DNA from: Eubacterium sulci ATCC 35585
GTDB taxonomy: Bacteria; Bacillota; Clostridia; Peptostreptococcales; Anaerovoracaceae
DNA: 64,000 nt
Direction: 5' to 3'
Assembly: GCA_001189495.1 (NCBI GenBank)
Contig: CP012068.1
Location: forward strand, 1,240,001-1,304,000
Shown here: positions 26,553 through 35,018 of the stretch, one piece after another
How the letters are laid out: each line of letters opens with the position of its first letter
How positions within the stretch are numbered: position 1 is the stretch's first letter
Position numbers and translations under genes: made by a program
The notes under the pieces: generated by a model
The model's input: the letters and a program-made list of their open reading frames with translations, nothing else
Database searches by the model: none
What the model was told of the DNA's origin: nothing

Positions 26553-27572
26553 TTATTTATAAAGTTTATCTATATTTGTTTCAAAGACATCGTTAATTTC
26601 GTCTATTGCCTCTGAAATTTCAAGCTTTATGCTCCATGTATTCGAAGCATCATCCTTCTCTAAATTCGTATATGCAAACAGGAGCTTTCTAATAGCTTTG
26701 ATATATGAATTCATCAAAATATATAACTCGTTTGCACTAGATGGAACTTCGTCAAGATAATTGAAAATCTTTTCTATTATCCTATTAAAGCACTCCGTTT
26801 TAATATCGAATTCATCACCAGCAAGATTTTTACATATATCTACATCCTTTAGAAATGCCTCTCCATCCTCTCTTATAGCTACTGCCATCTGAGCCTGTAG
26901 CTTCTCATCTTTGACATCAACTGATACATTAGGGCTATTCCTATACCTTTTGATATATGAGTATCTGCTGTACATTTCATCCGTCAAAATCAGAGTTTTA
27001 AACCCATCATCAAACCTTGCATAAGGAAGCATTCCATCATCTATCATATTGTGCAGATTCAGCAAGGTCTCCTCGTATCTTTCGCCTGCATACTCAGCTA
27101 GTTCATTGACTCCGTAATACTCCTCTGGGCCTATTATTTTGGCATACTTATCAAAGGTTTCTATAAGCTTTAGTTTCCTCATTCCGACTGCGAAGAAATA
27201 GAGGCAAGCTGCTGCTACAACTATTAGAAGCATCGAAAGTACAACCAGCATCATTACGCCTAGAAGAAAACCCGTAAGACCTATCGCGATACAAGAAATT
27301 GATGAAAGTACTGCAATCACAAGAAAAACCGCTATTGCTATGGTCACAAGTCCTGAACTTGGTTTCTTCATACAGAAATATGTTGTTTTCGACCTATCAA
27401 GATTACTATAGCTTCTACTATAGTTTGTGTATGTTGTTTCCTTACCAAGGGATAAATCGATTTGTTCCTTTATATCCTTGCTCAGCGTCCTATAGTTTTC
27501 ACTCTGTACCGCTGAGTTGACTGTGTCTAATATTCCGTCACCAAGGTTAATAAGGCGCTTTATCTGTTCCAT
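26553..27572 (-). CDS. XpaC-like membrane protein (5-bromo-4-chloroindolyl phosphate hydrolysis family)
   Basis: A 339-residue protein with a cytoplasmic N-terminal part (1-70), two or three adjacent hydrophobic helices (about 73-132, AIAVFLVIAVLSSISCIAI and later) and a soluble C-terminal half. The region KLIETFDKYAKIIGPEEYYGVNELAEYAGERYEETL resembles the XpaC family, which has an activity name from an old phosphatase screen but no established reaction. The last 120 residues are largely helical. It has its own consensus promoter (27606-27634). A partner TelA-like gene, often next to xpaC, is not present. Confidence 0.65.
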   Translation of the reverse strand: MEQIKRLINLGDGILDTVNSAVQSENYRTLSKDIKEQIDLSLGKETTYTNYSRSYSNLDRSKTTYFCMKKPSSGLVTIAIAVFLVIAVLSSISCIAIGLTGFLLGVMMLVVLSMLLIVVAAACLYFFAVGMRKLKLIETFDKYAKIIGPEEYYGVNELAEYAGERYEETLLNLHNMIDDGMLPYARFDDGFKTLILTDEMYSRYSYIKRYRNSPNVSVDVKDEKLQAQMAVAIREDGEAFLKDVDICKNLAGDEFDIKTECFNRIIEKIFNYLDEVPSSANELYILMNSYIKAIRKLLFAYTNLEKDDASNTWSIKLEISEAIDEINDVFETNIDKLYK

Positions 27573-27605
27573 TTCGCTCTCCGATTAGCCACTAATATTT
27601 TGTCC

Positions 27606-27634
27606 ATTATACTTTTTATATAAGTTTAAGTCAA
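27606..27634 (-). promoter_or_regulatory. Sigma-A promoter for the XpaC-like gene
   Basis: Minus strand TTGACT, 17 bases, TATAAT; eleven of twelve consensus bases, about 35 bases before the start codon. Confidence 0.75.
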
Positions 27635-27688
27635 CGACGGTCGTGATTTCCCTTTACTCATGTTAAATTATTAGTTTCTAATATAACC

Positions 27689-27719
27689 AAAAAAGACCAA
27701 TCTGCAAAGCAAATTGGTC
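27689..27719 (-). terminator. Terminator after the LysR gene
   Basis: Minus strand GACCAATTTGC, TTT loop, GCAGATTGGTC followed by six T. Strong stem directly after the lysR-type gene. Confidence 0.85.
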
Positions 27720-27734
27720 CGTATTAACCTTATT

Positions 27735-28634
27735 CTATAGTTCTTCCTTTGGATACTTCTCAGAAACCCACTCCTGAGTGTATTTGATGAACTCCTTGGT
27801 AGACGCCGTAAGGTGATTTTGGTTCTTAACTGCAATTCCTAGAGTTCTCTGTTCTCCAGAAACAAGAGGTCTAATCGCAATGTTTCTTGATGTCTTCTCA
27901 ACTATCATCTGCGGAAGCAGTGTAACGCCAAGTCCCTTCTCAACCATTGCTACAACAGCATAGTCGTTCATCTCAGCAAATCTTACATTTGGCTTAACCT
28001 TATGCTTGTTGAACACCTCAGCAATCTCGCTAACATCGCTGAAGGAACTGTCATTAAGCTTGATATAATCATACTTAACTAGATCATCAATAGCAATTTT
28101 CTCCTCTGAAGCAAGCGGATGGTCTGCTGGAACTACAGCAACCATAGGATCCTTGTGTAGCGGATATGTAACAAATGGAGTTTCCTCTGAAAGGCTCATA
28201 AATGCACAGTCAACCCTGCCACTGCGAACCCAGTCCTCGCTCTCTACATCTGAGCCATGAAGAAGCTCAAAGCGAACTAGCGGATAATCCTTCTCAAACT
28301 TAGCAATTATGCTAGGAAGCCACTGAACAGATACGCTTGTAAAAGTTGAAATTCTAATTAGCCCTGACTCAAGTCTATGTATGTCATTAAGCTTGCGATA
28401 AAGATTGTCGTATGACTGGCATATCTCCTCAAAATAAGGCATTAACTCCTCTCCATCAGCAGTTGCATATGCACCGCTCTTCTCTCTTACAAGAAGCTTA
28501 AGGTTGCAGTCTGACTCAAGTGAATTAAGCAGATGTGTTATTCCTGACTGAGTATATCCCAAATCCTCAGCTGCACGAGTAAGATTTCCGAGTTCAATTG
28601 TCTTCAAGAAAGCCTGATATTGCGAAATACTCAT
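27735..28634 (-). CDS. LysR family transcriptional regulator
   Basis: A 299-residue protein with the usual N-terminal winged helix-turn-helix (ISQYQAFLKTIELGNLTRAAEDLGYTQ and SGITHLLNSLE) and a C-terminal periplasmic-binding-like effector domain (about 90-295, IRISTFTSVSVQWLPSIIAKFEKDYP). The start at 28634 is set by GGAGG five bases upstream; a TTG 12 bases earlier would place the start inside that site. It lies downstream of the citC-citXG operon in the same direction, but has its own promoter (28728-28756). Control of the citramalate lyase genes is possible and unproved. The C-terminal domain resembles the CysL/AlsR type; effector unknown. Confidence 0.9.
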   Translation of the reverse strand: MSISQYQAFLKTIELGNLTRAAEDLGYTQSGITHLLNSLESDCNLKLLVREKSGAYATADGEELMPYFEEICQSYDNLYRKLNDIHRLESGLIRISTFTSVSVQWLPSIIAKFEKDYPLVRFELLHGSDVESEDWVRSGRVDCAFMSLSEETPFVTYPLHKDPMVAVVPADHPLASEEKIAIDDLVKYDYIKLNDSSFSDVSEIAEVFNKHKVKPNVRFAEMNDYAVVAMVEKGLGVTLLPQMIVEKTSRNIAIRPLVSGEQRTLGIAVKNQNHLTASTKEFIKYTQEWVSEKYPKEEL

Positions 28635-28727
28635 TAAAACCTCCAAATATACGCTAAATTCTAAATTAAATTAGTTAAGCTAATTATTTTGATAATAAAA
28701 CAGTGCTTTACTAATTGTATATCCCAA

Positions 28728-28756
28728 ATTATAATTCTTTTGCTTTAACAAATCAA
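28728..28756 (-). promoter_or_regulatory. Sigma-A promoter for the LysR gene
   Basis: Minus strand TTGATT, 17 bases, TATAAT. Between it and the gene is TTAGCTTAACTAA, an interrupted palindrome of the T-N11-A type that LysR proteins often bind, so autoregulation is plausible. Confidence 0.6.
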
Positions 28757-28841
28757 TAGATAAAATTCAAAGCTGTCTAGCTATTGAATTTCCCGAAAAA
28801 TCAGTGCTTGCATACTCATATGAGTTTTTAGTTCATCTAGT

Positions 28842-30206
28842 CTACCAAAGCTCAGACCCTAGGTGATTTTTTATTTTTTGAAGAAGAAGACTTTGTGCAT
28901 AGATATCAGCTGTTCCACCGGGACTTAAATTCATCTCGATAAAAACATCATCAAGCTCCTCTAAGGCCTTTACAAGCTTATCATCATCTAGTTTTCTAAT
29001 CCTTCTAGCCTCGGCCTTAGCAAGCTCTAGCCCTTTCATACCACCTCTATGTATCAAATTACTATCATCAGCTTTTTCTAAAACAAATAAAAAGCATCTC
29101 AGTTTGGCAGTCAAAGTGAGCTTACCGTATTCATCAACTAAATCATTAAGATAACAAGCCCCAGCAAAGGCTGTAGGAAACCCCTTCATGGCCTCATCCT
29201 CTGCGCCACATCTGCCGAAAGCCTCTCTAGCTAACTCTCCATTTGATTTTCCCATCGATATTTTTACGGTTTCTACATGCCCATTACATTCTGATTCGCT
29301 AGTGCATTTCTTCAGCTCAAAAAGGCCTTTCGCGATTTTTCGCGATTTATCTCTTAGATTTCCTCCATGCTTTAGACAGTTTCCTAGGGCAGAAAGCAAG
29401 ATACCCATTCCATATATTGCACCCCTATGAGTATTAACGCCAGAAGTGAGGCACATCATCTTTTCTTCTGCTTCTATTCCTAGATTTCTAAGCTTTATGA
29501 ATTCGCAAGTATTTGACAAATTCATATCAAAACCTAGACGAAGCACCTCTTCAAAATAGCCTTCTAAGGATATCGCACTTCTAGACATCATATCAAAGTC
29601 CATATCGCTGTGAGCTCCGCAGTTTCTTTGATCTACAAGACCAGGCTTTGGGGTTAGCTCAAGTTCTTCCTTTAGTGCACTTACAGCTAGCTTTGATATC
29701 TTAGCTGATGCAAAATCTAAAAGTAAATTCTGTGTCTTAAACACCACCTCGTCAAGGCCGTGAGCCCTTGCTCTACTGCATTCAAATACAGATCCTCCAC
29801 ATACAAGGCATTTTCGTCCTTTTGCACCAGGCCTTCTAATAAGCATTCCTATAGCATCTGTAACATCTAGGTCGAGAAGTCTTCCGACCGGAAGCTCCTC
29901 CTCTATTGCAAGGCACTTTGACTTAACATATTCTGCTTCTAAATCAAATACAAGTAAAGCAAAACACCCTGTGAAGTCACGCTTCACAAGGCTTTTTTTC
30001 GGTTCGCCCAGCTCCATAATGAGTCTAGAATATCCATATTCAAAGGCTAAATCTACTAAAGGACTTCTCTTGATTTCCCCAGCGATATTCATTGAAACAG
30101 ATACGACCGGCATTTTATATCTATCTATGAACTCTAACTTAAGAAGCGCATTTTCATCTCTTGACTTGAGAAGTTCTGCAAGCTCTACCTTCCTTATTTC
30201 GTACAT
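28842..30206 (-). CDS. citXG: CitXG fusion: apo-citrate lyase phosphoribosyl-dephospho-CoA transferase / triphosphoribosyl-dephospho-CoA synthase
   Basis: Makes and attaches the unusual CoA-derived prosthetic group of citrate or citramalate lyase. The 454-residue protein has CitX in residues 1-165 (LPVGRLLDLDVTD, RKCLVCGGSVFECSRARAHG) and CitG from about 175 (ELTPKPGLVDQRNCGAHSDMDF, TSGVNTHRGAIYGMGIL, NLSPGGTADIYAQSLLL). Both active regions look intact. It follows the P-loop gene by 13 bases in the citC operon. Its target is the acyl carrier protein CitD coded across the divergent promoter. Confidence 0.93.
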   Translation of the reverse strand: MYEIRKVELAELLKSRDENALLKLEFIDRYKMPVVSVSMNIAGEIKRSPLVDLAFEYGYSRLIMELGEPKKSLVKRDFTGCFALLVFDLEAEYVKSKCLAIEEELPVGRLLDLDVTDAIGMLIRRPGAKGRKCLVCGGSVFECSRARAHGLDEVVFKTQNLLLDFASAKISKLAVSALKEELELTPKPGLVDQRNCGAHSDMDFDMMSRSAISLEGYFEEVLRLGFDMNLSNTCEFIKLRNLGIEAEEKMMCLTSGVNTHRGAIYGMGILLSALGNCLKHGGNLRDKSRKIAKGLFELKKCTSESECNGHVETVKISMGKSNGELAREAFGRCGAEDEAMKGFPTAFAGACYLNDLVDEYGKLTLTAKLRCFLFVLEKADDSNLIHRGGMKGLELAKAEARRIRKLDDDKLVKALEELDDVFIEMNLSPGGTADIYAQSLLLQKIKNHLGSELW

Positions 30207-30219
30207 AGTTTTGAAAAAC

Positions 30220-31167
30220 CTATTTTATCATACCTGCCATATGCTCGTTTACGCTGTCTAAGGACTTTAGCTTTTCTAGAGAATTTTCACCAACGCAGCC
30301 AACCATTAAGTAGCGCTTGTTAATAACGTCATAGATGAAGTGGTGAAGAAGGTGAAACTCCTTAATCATCTTGGTGTTTGAAACATGAGTACGCGGTCCC
30401 GTACAAGGATGGATAAGGTCTCCAATTTTGATGTGGTTATCATCGTAGTATGAGACTGGTATTTCCCTTTTTATAACATCATTGACCTTATTTTCTAGCT
30501 CTACAAGATCAAAGTTAGGCTGATAATCCGGGAATGCCACTATGAAACCGTGCCTGATGTCATCGTGTGTACATCTTGAAATTTCATCCTTAGGCATGAA
30601 GTACTCACAGATATCCTCTGCAGTATGTGCCATGAGTCTATATGGCAGAGATGTGTAGACCATCTTGTAGATTTCATCAGGAAATGGGCCAAAAATTCTA
30701 GGTCTTGTCAAAACAATTTCCTCACCCACGCCAATTAAAAGATCAGCGTTCATATTGAGCATAGGATATACGATATCAAAGTGCTCAACGATTACACGCT
30801 TTCCCCTTTTGATAGCCTGAAGAATCGCTCCTGCCAAAACTGAAAGCTGGTGAAAACCCATCTCAAAGCGAATATCAAGATGATAAGTATGTGGCGTGAA
30901 GAAGCCCTGCTCATAGTCCTGCTGGAGAATTGGCAGCGGTCTAACATTCACTCCGTCATCGTCATTTGTCAGCTCAAGGCCTGGGAACATTCCCTTTATG
31001 AGCGCACTCTTTCCTGATCCAGCCTCGCCAATAACACCAATGAGCTTATCAAATGGTGAAAGGTACTGCTGCGCTAGCTGAATTCCAAGTCCATAAATTC
31101 TCGACCTTCCTCTAGGTGCATAGTATGTAGTAAACAGGTGACTCCTTAATTTATCGCTATGTTCCAT
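30220..31167 (-). CDS. P-loop protein of unknown role with a possible AlaRS-type second additional domain
   Basis: A 315-residue cytoplasmic protein. It has a Walker A motif (GVIGEAGSGKSALIKG, about residues 43-58) right after YLSPFDKLI, then a conserved-looking segment LELTNDDDGVNVRPLPIL. The C-terminal part has CTHDDIRHGF and CTGPRTHVSNTKMI, which recall the zinc motif region (HxxxH, then CxxxTHV) of the alanyl-tRNA synthetase editing domain. I recall homologues being labelled alanine-tRNA synthetase second additional domain proteins, but could not check. It sits between citC and citXG, so a part in lyase maturation or in the methylaspartate pathway is suggested by context only. Confidence 0.6.
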   Translation of the reverse strand: MEHSDKLRSHLFTTYYAPRGRSRIYGLGIQLAQQYLSPFDKLIGVIGEAGSGKSALIKGMFPGLELTNDDDGVNVRPLPILQQDYEQGFFTPHTYHLDIRFEMGFHQLSVLAGAILQAIKRGKRVIVEHFDIVYPMLNMNADLLIGVGEEIVLTRPRIFGPFPDEIYKMVYTSLPYRLMAHTAEDICEYFMPKDEISRCTHDDIRHGFIVAFPDYQPNFDLVELENKVNDVIKREIPVSYYDDNHIKIGDLIHPCTGPRTHVSNTKMIKEFHLLHHFIYDVINKRYLMVGCVGENSLEKLKSLDSVNEHMAGMIK

Positions 31168-31226
31168 ATTATCTCCTTTTCTCTATAATCTCTTGCGATT
31201 TTACAAATCGCATCCATCTATCAAAA

Positions 31227-32282
31227 TTATCTCTTGCTCTTTTTCATTAGAAAATCAAAGCTTGCTTCTGGCAAAAGTAACCTAAGCTTTTGGCTTACGT
31301 CCTTGGCATCTGCCTTAGCATCTTTTAGTTCATCAAATAGCATTCTTACCCTGCTTGCGCTAATCGGCTCGCCTAGTGCCTCTGCTCTTTCGACTTCTAT
31401 AGCTTCTATACCCTTTTTCGGCAAGTAAATCTTCATCGCCTCATTATATTTTCTTGTCGTTTCAGACAGTGGCTCGCTTCCAAAGAAGCGCTTTGATATA
31501 CCAAGCTCTTTAGCAAATATTTTGCTGAAGATTTCAAGATCCAGCTCGCATTTGATGCGCGAAACCTCCGTCTTATCTTTGATGAAGTACTGCGGAAAGC
31601 TTGCCTTTGACACAAGGTATGGCCCCGTTTGTGCAACAAATACATTATCTAAGTCTGCACATCCCTTTTTTACAAGTTCAAACCTCTCTTCAAAGCTAAA
31701 CACGCTAGCCTCCTCTGATACGACAAATACATATAGGACATCGCACTGCTTCGCTGCTTCTTCTATGAGGTATCTGTGGCCTAGTGTAAAAGGATTGCAG
31801 TTCATGACTGCAGCTCCTCTTATTTCGGCAGCTGAGAATTTATCAAATGATTTCCCCTTTTCGGCATAGGCCTTTTCTATCTGCTTAATAGCAAAGTGCT
31901 TAGCCTCGCCCTTTTCTCTTTCTAAGAGCACTATGTCCTTAGTTTTTGCGAGTCTATGAAAGAATAGCGACTCAAACAAAGCAGTATTCTCAGGCTTGGT
32001 ATACACTAACAGCTCCTTCACTCCATTTTGGAAGGCATCCTGCCATAGGGTTCCCATAAGCGCGCTCATATACCCGCTTCCTCTAGCCTCCTTACTGACA
32101 GCTATGCACTTTAGGAGATATTTAGCTCTTGAACCAGTCGCAACCAGCTTTCCATCCTCCAAAATGCAGACAGTTGTTTCGATATCATTGTCTAAATCAA
32201 GGCCCGAAGATGCTAAAAAGCTTTTCACTTTATTAAGTTTACTTTGGCCTTCTTTTGCGCCTTTTATGATTTCTATATCCAT
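31227..32282 (-). CDS. citC: Citrate (citramalate) lyase ligase
   Basis: Activates the lyase by acetylating the thiol of the prosthetic group, using ATP and acetate. The 351-residue protein has an N-terminal GNAT-like region (LKCIAVSKEARGSGYMSALM, about 60-80) and a C-terminal nucleotidyltransferase domain with NCNPFTLGHRYLIEEAAKQC, where HxxH-like residues of the cytidylyltransferase fold are seen as TLGHRYL, and a late ISASRVR motif. It is the first gene of the minus strand maturation operon, divergent from citDEF, with promoters back to back (32329-32363). Confidence 0.94.
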   Translation of the reverse strand: MDIEIIKGAKEGQSKLNKVKSFLASSGLDLDNDIETTVCILEDGKLVATGSRAKYLLKCIAVSKEARGSGYMSALMGTLWQDAFQNGVKELLVYTKPENTALFESLFFHRLAKTKDIVLLEREKGEAKHFAIKQIEKAYAEKGKSFDKFSAAEIRGAAVMNCNPFTLGHRYLIEEAAKQCDVLYVFVVSEEASVFSFEERFELVKKGCADLDNVFVAQTGPYLVSKASFPQYFIKDKTEVSRIKCELDLEIFSKIFAKELGISKRFFGSEPLSETTRKYNEAMKIYLPKKGIEAIEVERAEALGEPISASRVRMLFDELKDAKADAKDVSQKLRLLLPEASFDFLMKKSKR

Positions 32283-32328
32283 AGCTGCTCCAAGCGATTT
32301 TACCTTTGATGTTCTATTTATAAACCTT

Positions 32329-32356
32329 AGTATATCCTAAAAAATGATATTTGCAA
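32329..32356 (-). promoter_or_regulatory. Predicted promoter for citC
   Basis: Minus strand TTGCAA, 16 bases, TATACT. The -35 box ends two bases from the -35 of the divergent citD promoter. Confidence 0.5.
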
Positions 32357-32357
32357 A

Positions 32358-32386
32358 TTGAAAAATGATACATTGTATTATATAAT
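32358..32386 (+). promoter_or_regulatory. Sigma-A promoter for citDEF and mesaconase genes
   Basis: TTGAAA, 17 bases, TATAAT; ten of twelve consensus bases, about 55 bases before citD. The -10 box lies inside the left arm of a 12-base inverted repeat (32372-32409). Confidence 0.7.
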
Positions 32387-32409
32387 ATCGGTAATTGATA
32401 TAATACAAT
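32372..32409. promoter_or_regulatory. Long inverted repeat, probable operator between citC and citD
   Basis: A perfect 12-base inverted repeat (ATTGTATTATAT / ATATAATACAAT) with 14 bases between the arms. It covers the -10 box and start region of the citD promoter. It could be bound by the GntR-type regulator encoded at the end of the same operon or by the LysR protein. Confidence 0.6.
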
Positions 32410-32440
32410 TATGTAACAATGTCTACTGGAGGATATCAAC

Positions 32441-32719
32441 ATGCCTATGATAAATCGTAAGGCCTGCGCTGGAACCTTGGAATCAAGCGACGTTTATGTA
32501 GAGCTTGAACCTAGCGTTTCCGGTATAGAGCTTAATCTAGAATCAGCAGTCATTGAGCAATTTGGCGAAGCCATTAGAAGCGCTGTGCTCGATGTCATAA
32601 ACGAGATGAACATCTCAGATGTCAAAATAAAGGTTGTTGACCGCGGTGCGCTCGACTGTGTAATTCGCGCGCGAGTTGAAACTGCACTTAGCAGGGGAAT
32701 GGAGGCACATGATGCGTAG
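32441..32719 (+). CDS. citD: Citramalate/citrate lyase acyl carrier protein (gamma subunit)
   Basis: Small carrier protein that holds the acetyl group on a phosphoribosyl-dephospho-CoA arm. The 92-residue protein is of family length. The segment AGTLESSDVYVEL carries the serine (near residue 14-15) to which the prosthetic group is attached, and GALDCVIRARVETAL is the typical end. GGAGG lies eight bases before the ATG. It overlaps citE by eight bases. In this genome context its substrate is more likely citramalate than citrate. Confidence 0.93.
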   Translation: MPMINRKACAGTLESSDVYVELEPSVSGIELNLESAVIEQFGEAIRSAVLDVINEMNISDVKIKVVDRGALDCVIRARVETALSRGMEAHDA

Positions 32720-33596
32720 ATCTATGCTCTTTGTTCCGGGCAATACCCCAAATCTGATTATAAACAGCAATTGCATGGGAGCTGATGCGATTATCTTTGA
32801 TTTAGAGGATGCTGTTGCACCTGCAGAAAAGGATTCAGCAAGGCTTCTAGTTCGCAACGCTATAAAGTATATGAACTTCTCAGGCATCGAGATAGTCGTA
32901 CGAATAAACTCATTAGATACAAGTTTTTGGAAGGAAGACCTAAATCAAATACTTCCTTCCGGACCAAATATTATAATGCTACCTAAGACGTCTTCGGCTA
33001 ATGATGTTGCTGTTTTGAGCGCTTACCTTAGAGATTTTGAAGAAAAACTCGGTCTTGAGTTAAACAACTTTAAGATTATGCCGCTTATAGAGACAGCACT
33101 TGGAATCGAAAACGCATATAACATCGCCTCATCAGATAAGAGTGTCTGCGCCATCTTCCTAGGCGCCGAGGATCTAACTGCAGATCTTAGATGCAAGAGA
33201 ACCAAAGAAGGACATGAGATTGACTACGCTAGGTCAAGAATGGTCATGGCTGCAAGAGCCGCGGGCGTAGATGTCTATGATACACCTTTTACAGATGTAA
33301 ATGATGACGATGGAATAATCACAGATTCTGAATACGCTAAGTCGCTAGGCTTCACAGGAAAGGCTTCAATTTCTCCAAGGCACCTAGATGCAATAAATAC
33401 AGTATTTAGCCCTTCCATCGCTGATATCAAATATGCCTATGAGGTAATGAATGCCATAGAGCTTGCTGCTGCTCAAGGACGAGGAGCTATCGCTCTACGC
33501 GGCAAAATGATAGATGCGCCTATAGTTGCTAGAGCAAAGAATACCATAGAGATGGCTGAAGCCATCGGAATAAGAAAGGAGCAGATTGATGAATAA
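32712..33596 (+). CDS. citE: Citramalate/citrate lyase beta subunit
   Basis: Lyase subunit that cleaves (3S)-citramalyl-thioester to pyruvate and the acetyl carrier, Mg-dependent. The 294-residue TIM-barrel protein has MLFVPGNTPNLI, IIFDLEDAVAPAEKD, VVRINSLDT, LIETALGIENAY and FLGAEDLTADLR, all expected for CitE. The start at 32712 (MRRSMLF) is chosen for its six-base spacing from GGAGG inside the end of citD; earlier in-frame ATGs extend into citD without family similarity. Overlaps citF by eight bases. Confidence 0.93.
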   Translation: MRRSMLFVPGNTPNLIINSNCMGADAIIFDLEDAVAPAEKDSARLLVRNAIKYMNFSGIEIVVRINSLDTSFWKEDLNQILPSGPNIIMLPKTSSANDVAVLSAYLRDFEEKLGLELNNFKIMPLIETALGIENAYNIASSDKSVCAIFLGAEDLTADLRCKRTKEGHEIDYARSRMVMAARAAGVDVYDTPFTDVNDDDGIITDSEYAKSLGFTGKASISPRHLDAINTVFSPSIADIKYAYEVMNAIELAAAQGRGAIALRGKMIDAPIVARAKNTIEMAEAIGIRKEQIDE

Positions 33597-35004
33597 CAGC
33601 AAAATTGTATCCTCACTTCGCGAGGCAATTTCACTCTGCGATCTCAAGGATTCTATGAGCATCTCCTTTCATCATCATTTGAGAAATGGTGACTTTGTAC
33701 TCAACATGGTCATGGAGGAAATTGCTGACATGGGATTTAAGGATCTCACTGTAAATGCAAGTTCCCTCTTTGATACTCACTCTGAACTTCTTGAACATAT
33801 AGAGAGTGGCGTTGTCACAAAGATATGCACAGACTATATGTCATCAGGCCTAGGACGCAGTATTTCAGAGGGTATCATGGATACTCCAGTTGAATTTAGA
33901 ACTCACGGAGGCAGACCATCAGATATAGAAAGCGGTAGAACTCCAATCGATATAGCTTTTATAGCAGCACCTGCATCTGACCCCATGGGAAACTGCAGTG
34001 GCAAGATTGGAAAATCAGCCTGCGGAAGCCTTGGGTATGCGATTCCAGATGCGCAGAACGCTAAGCACGTGATAATAATCACAGATAATATAGTTCCCTA
34101 CCCTTTGATTCAGTGGTCAATTTCCGAGATCAATGTCGATTATGTTGTTGAAGTTCCTGCCATAGGAAATCCTCAAGGCATAGTTTCAGGAACAACTCAG
34201 ATAACAAGAGACCCGGTTGGCCTAATCATGGCTGATCAAGCAACAAAGGTAATCAAAGCCTCTGGACTTCTTAAGGACGGCTTTTCATTTCAGACAGGCG
34301 CAGGTGGCGCTTCGCTTGCAGCAGCAAAGTTTCTCAAGGACATAATGGTCAGAGAAGGCATCAAAGGCAGCTTCGGTCTTGGCGGAATTACAGGCTACAT
34401 GGTTGATATGCTAAATGCAGGTTGCTTTGAGTCACTGCTAGATGTACAATGCTTTGATCTTAAGGCTGTAGAGTCAATCAGAACGAATCCTCAGCATCAG
34501 GAAATTTCTGCACTTCACTATGCTTCACCAAGCTCCATGAGTGCAGTTGTTGACAGCCTAGATGTGGTAATTCTTGGTGCAACAGAAATAGATACTAATT
34601 TCAATGTAAATGTTCATACAGATTCTAACGGATACATCATGGGTGGCTCTGGCGGACACAGCGATACTGCTGCAGGTGCAAAGCTTGCAATGATTATCGC
34701 TCCAATGTTCAGAGGCAGACTCCCTATGATAACCGACAGGGTTTCATGCATATCAACTCCTGGCAAAGATATAGATGTTTTAGTTACACAGGGCGGTATC
34801 GCAGTAAATCCAAGAAATCAGGAGCTAGCTGAACGCATGCGTAGTGCCGGTCTTCCTTTGATAGACATTCACGACCTTAAGAGAAAAGCGGAAAGCTATA
34901 CTGGTCTTCCAAACAAGGCACCTAAGGGCGATAAGATAGTCGCAAAGGTTATATCACGCGATGGAGGACTTCTAGATAATATTTACAATGTACTGCAAAA
35001 ATAG
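33589..35004 (+). CDS. citF: Citramalate/citrate lyase alpha subunit (CoA-transferase type)
   Basis: Transfers the acyl carrier between the substrate and acetate, forming the citramalyl thioester. The 471-residue protein has the CitF marks FHHHLRNGDFVLNMVM, TDYMSSGLGRSIS, RTHGGRPSDIESG, ASDPMGNCSGKIGKSACGSLGYA and FQTGAGGASLAAAKFL, and the ending VISRDGGLLDNIY. The start at 33589 is preferred (AGGAG seven bases upstream); a TTG three bases earlier is also open. Last lyase structural gene, followed 14 bases later by the mesaconase pair. Confidence 0.93.
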   Translation: MNNSKIVSSLREAISLCDLKDSMSISFHHHLRNGDFVLNMVMEEIADMGFKDLTVNASSLFDTHSELLEHIESGVVTKICTDYMSSGLGRSISEGIMDTPVEFRTHGGRPSDIESGRTPIDIAFIAAPASDPMGNCSGKIGKSACGSLGYAIPDAQNAKHVIIITDNIVPYPLIQWSISEINVDYVVEVPAIGNPQGIVSGTTQITRDPVGLIMADQATKVIKASGLLKDGFSFQTGAGGASLAAAKFLKDIMVREGIKGSFGLGGITGYMVDMLNAGCFESLLDVQCFDLKAVESIRTNPQHQEISALHYASPSSMSAVVDSLDVVILGATEIDTNFNVNVHTDSNGYIMGGSGGHSDTAAGAKLAMIIAPMFRGRLPMITDRVSCISTPGKDIDVLVTQGGIAVNPRNQELAERMRSAGLPLIDIHDLKRKAESYTGLPNKAPKGDKIVAKVISRDGGLLDNIYNVLQK

Positions 35005-35018
35005 AGAGGCCAAATGAA

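Noticed and set aside
32441-35004. Citrate lyase of a citrate fermentation operon
   Set aside because: No citrate carrier, oxaloacetate decarboxylase or CitAB sensor is present, while all methylaspartate pathway genes are.
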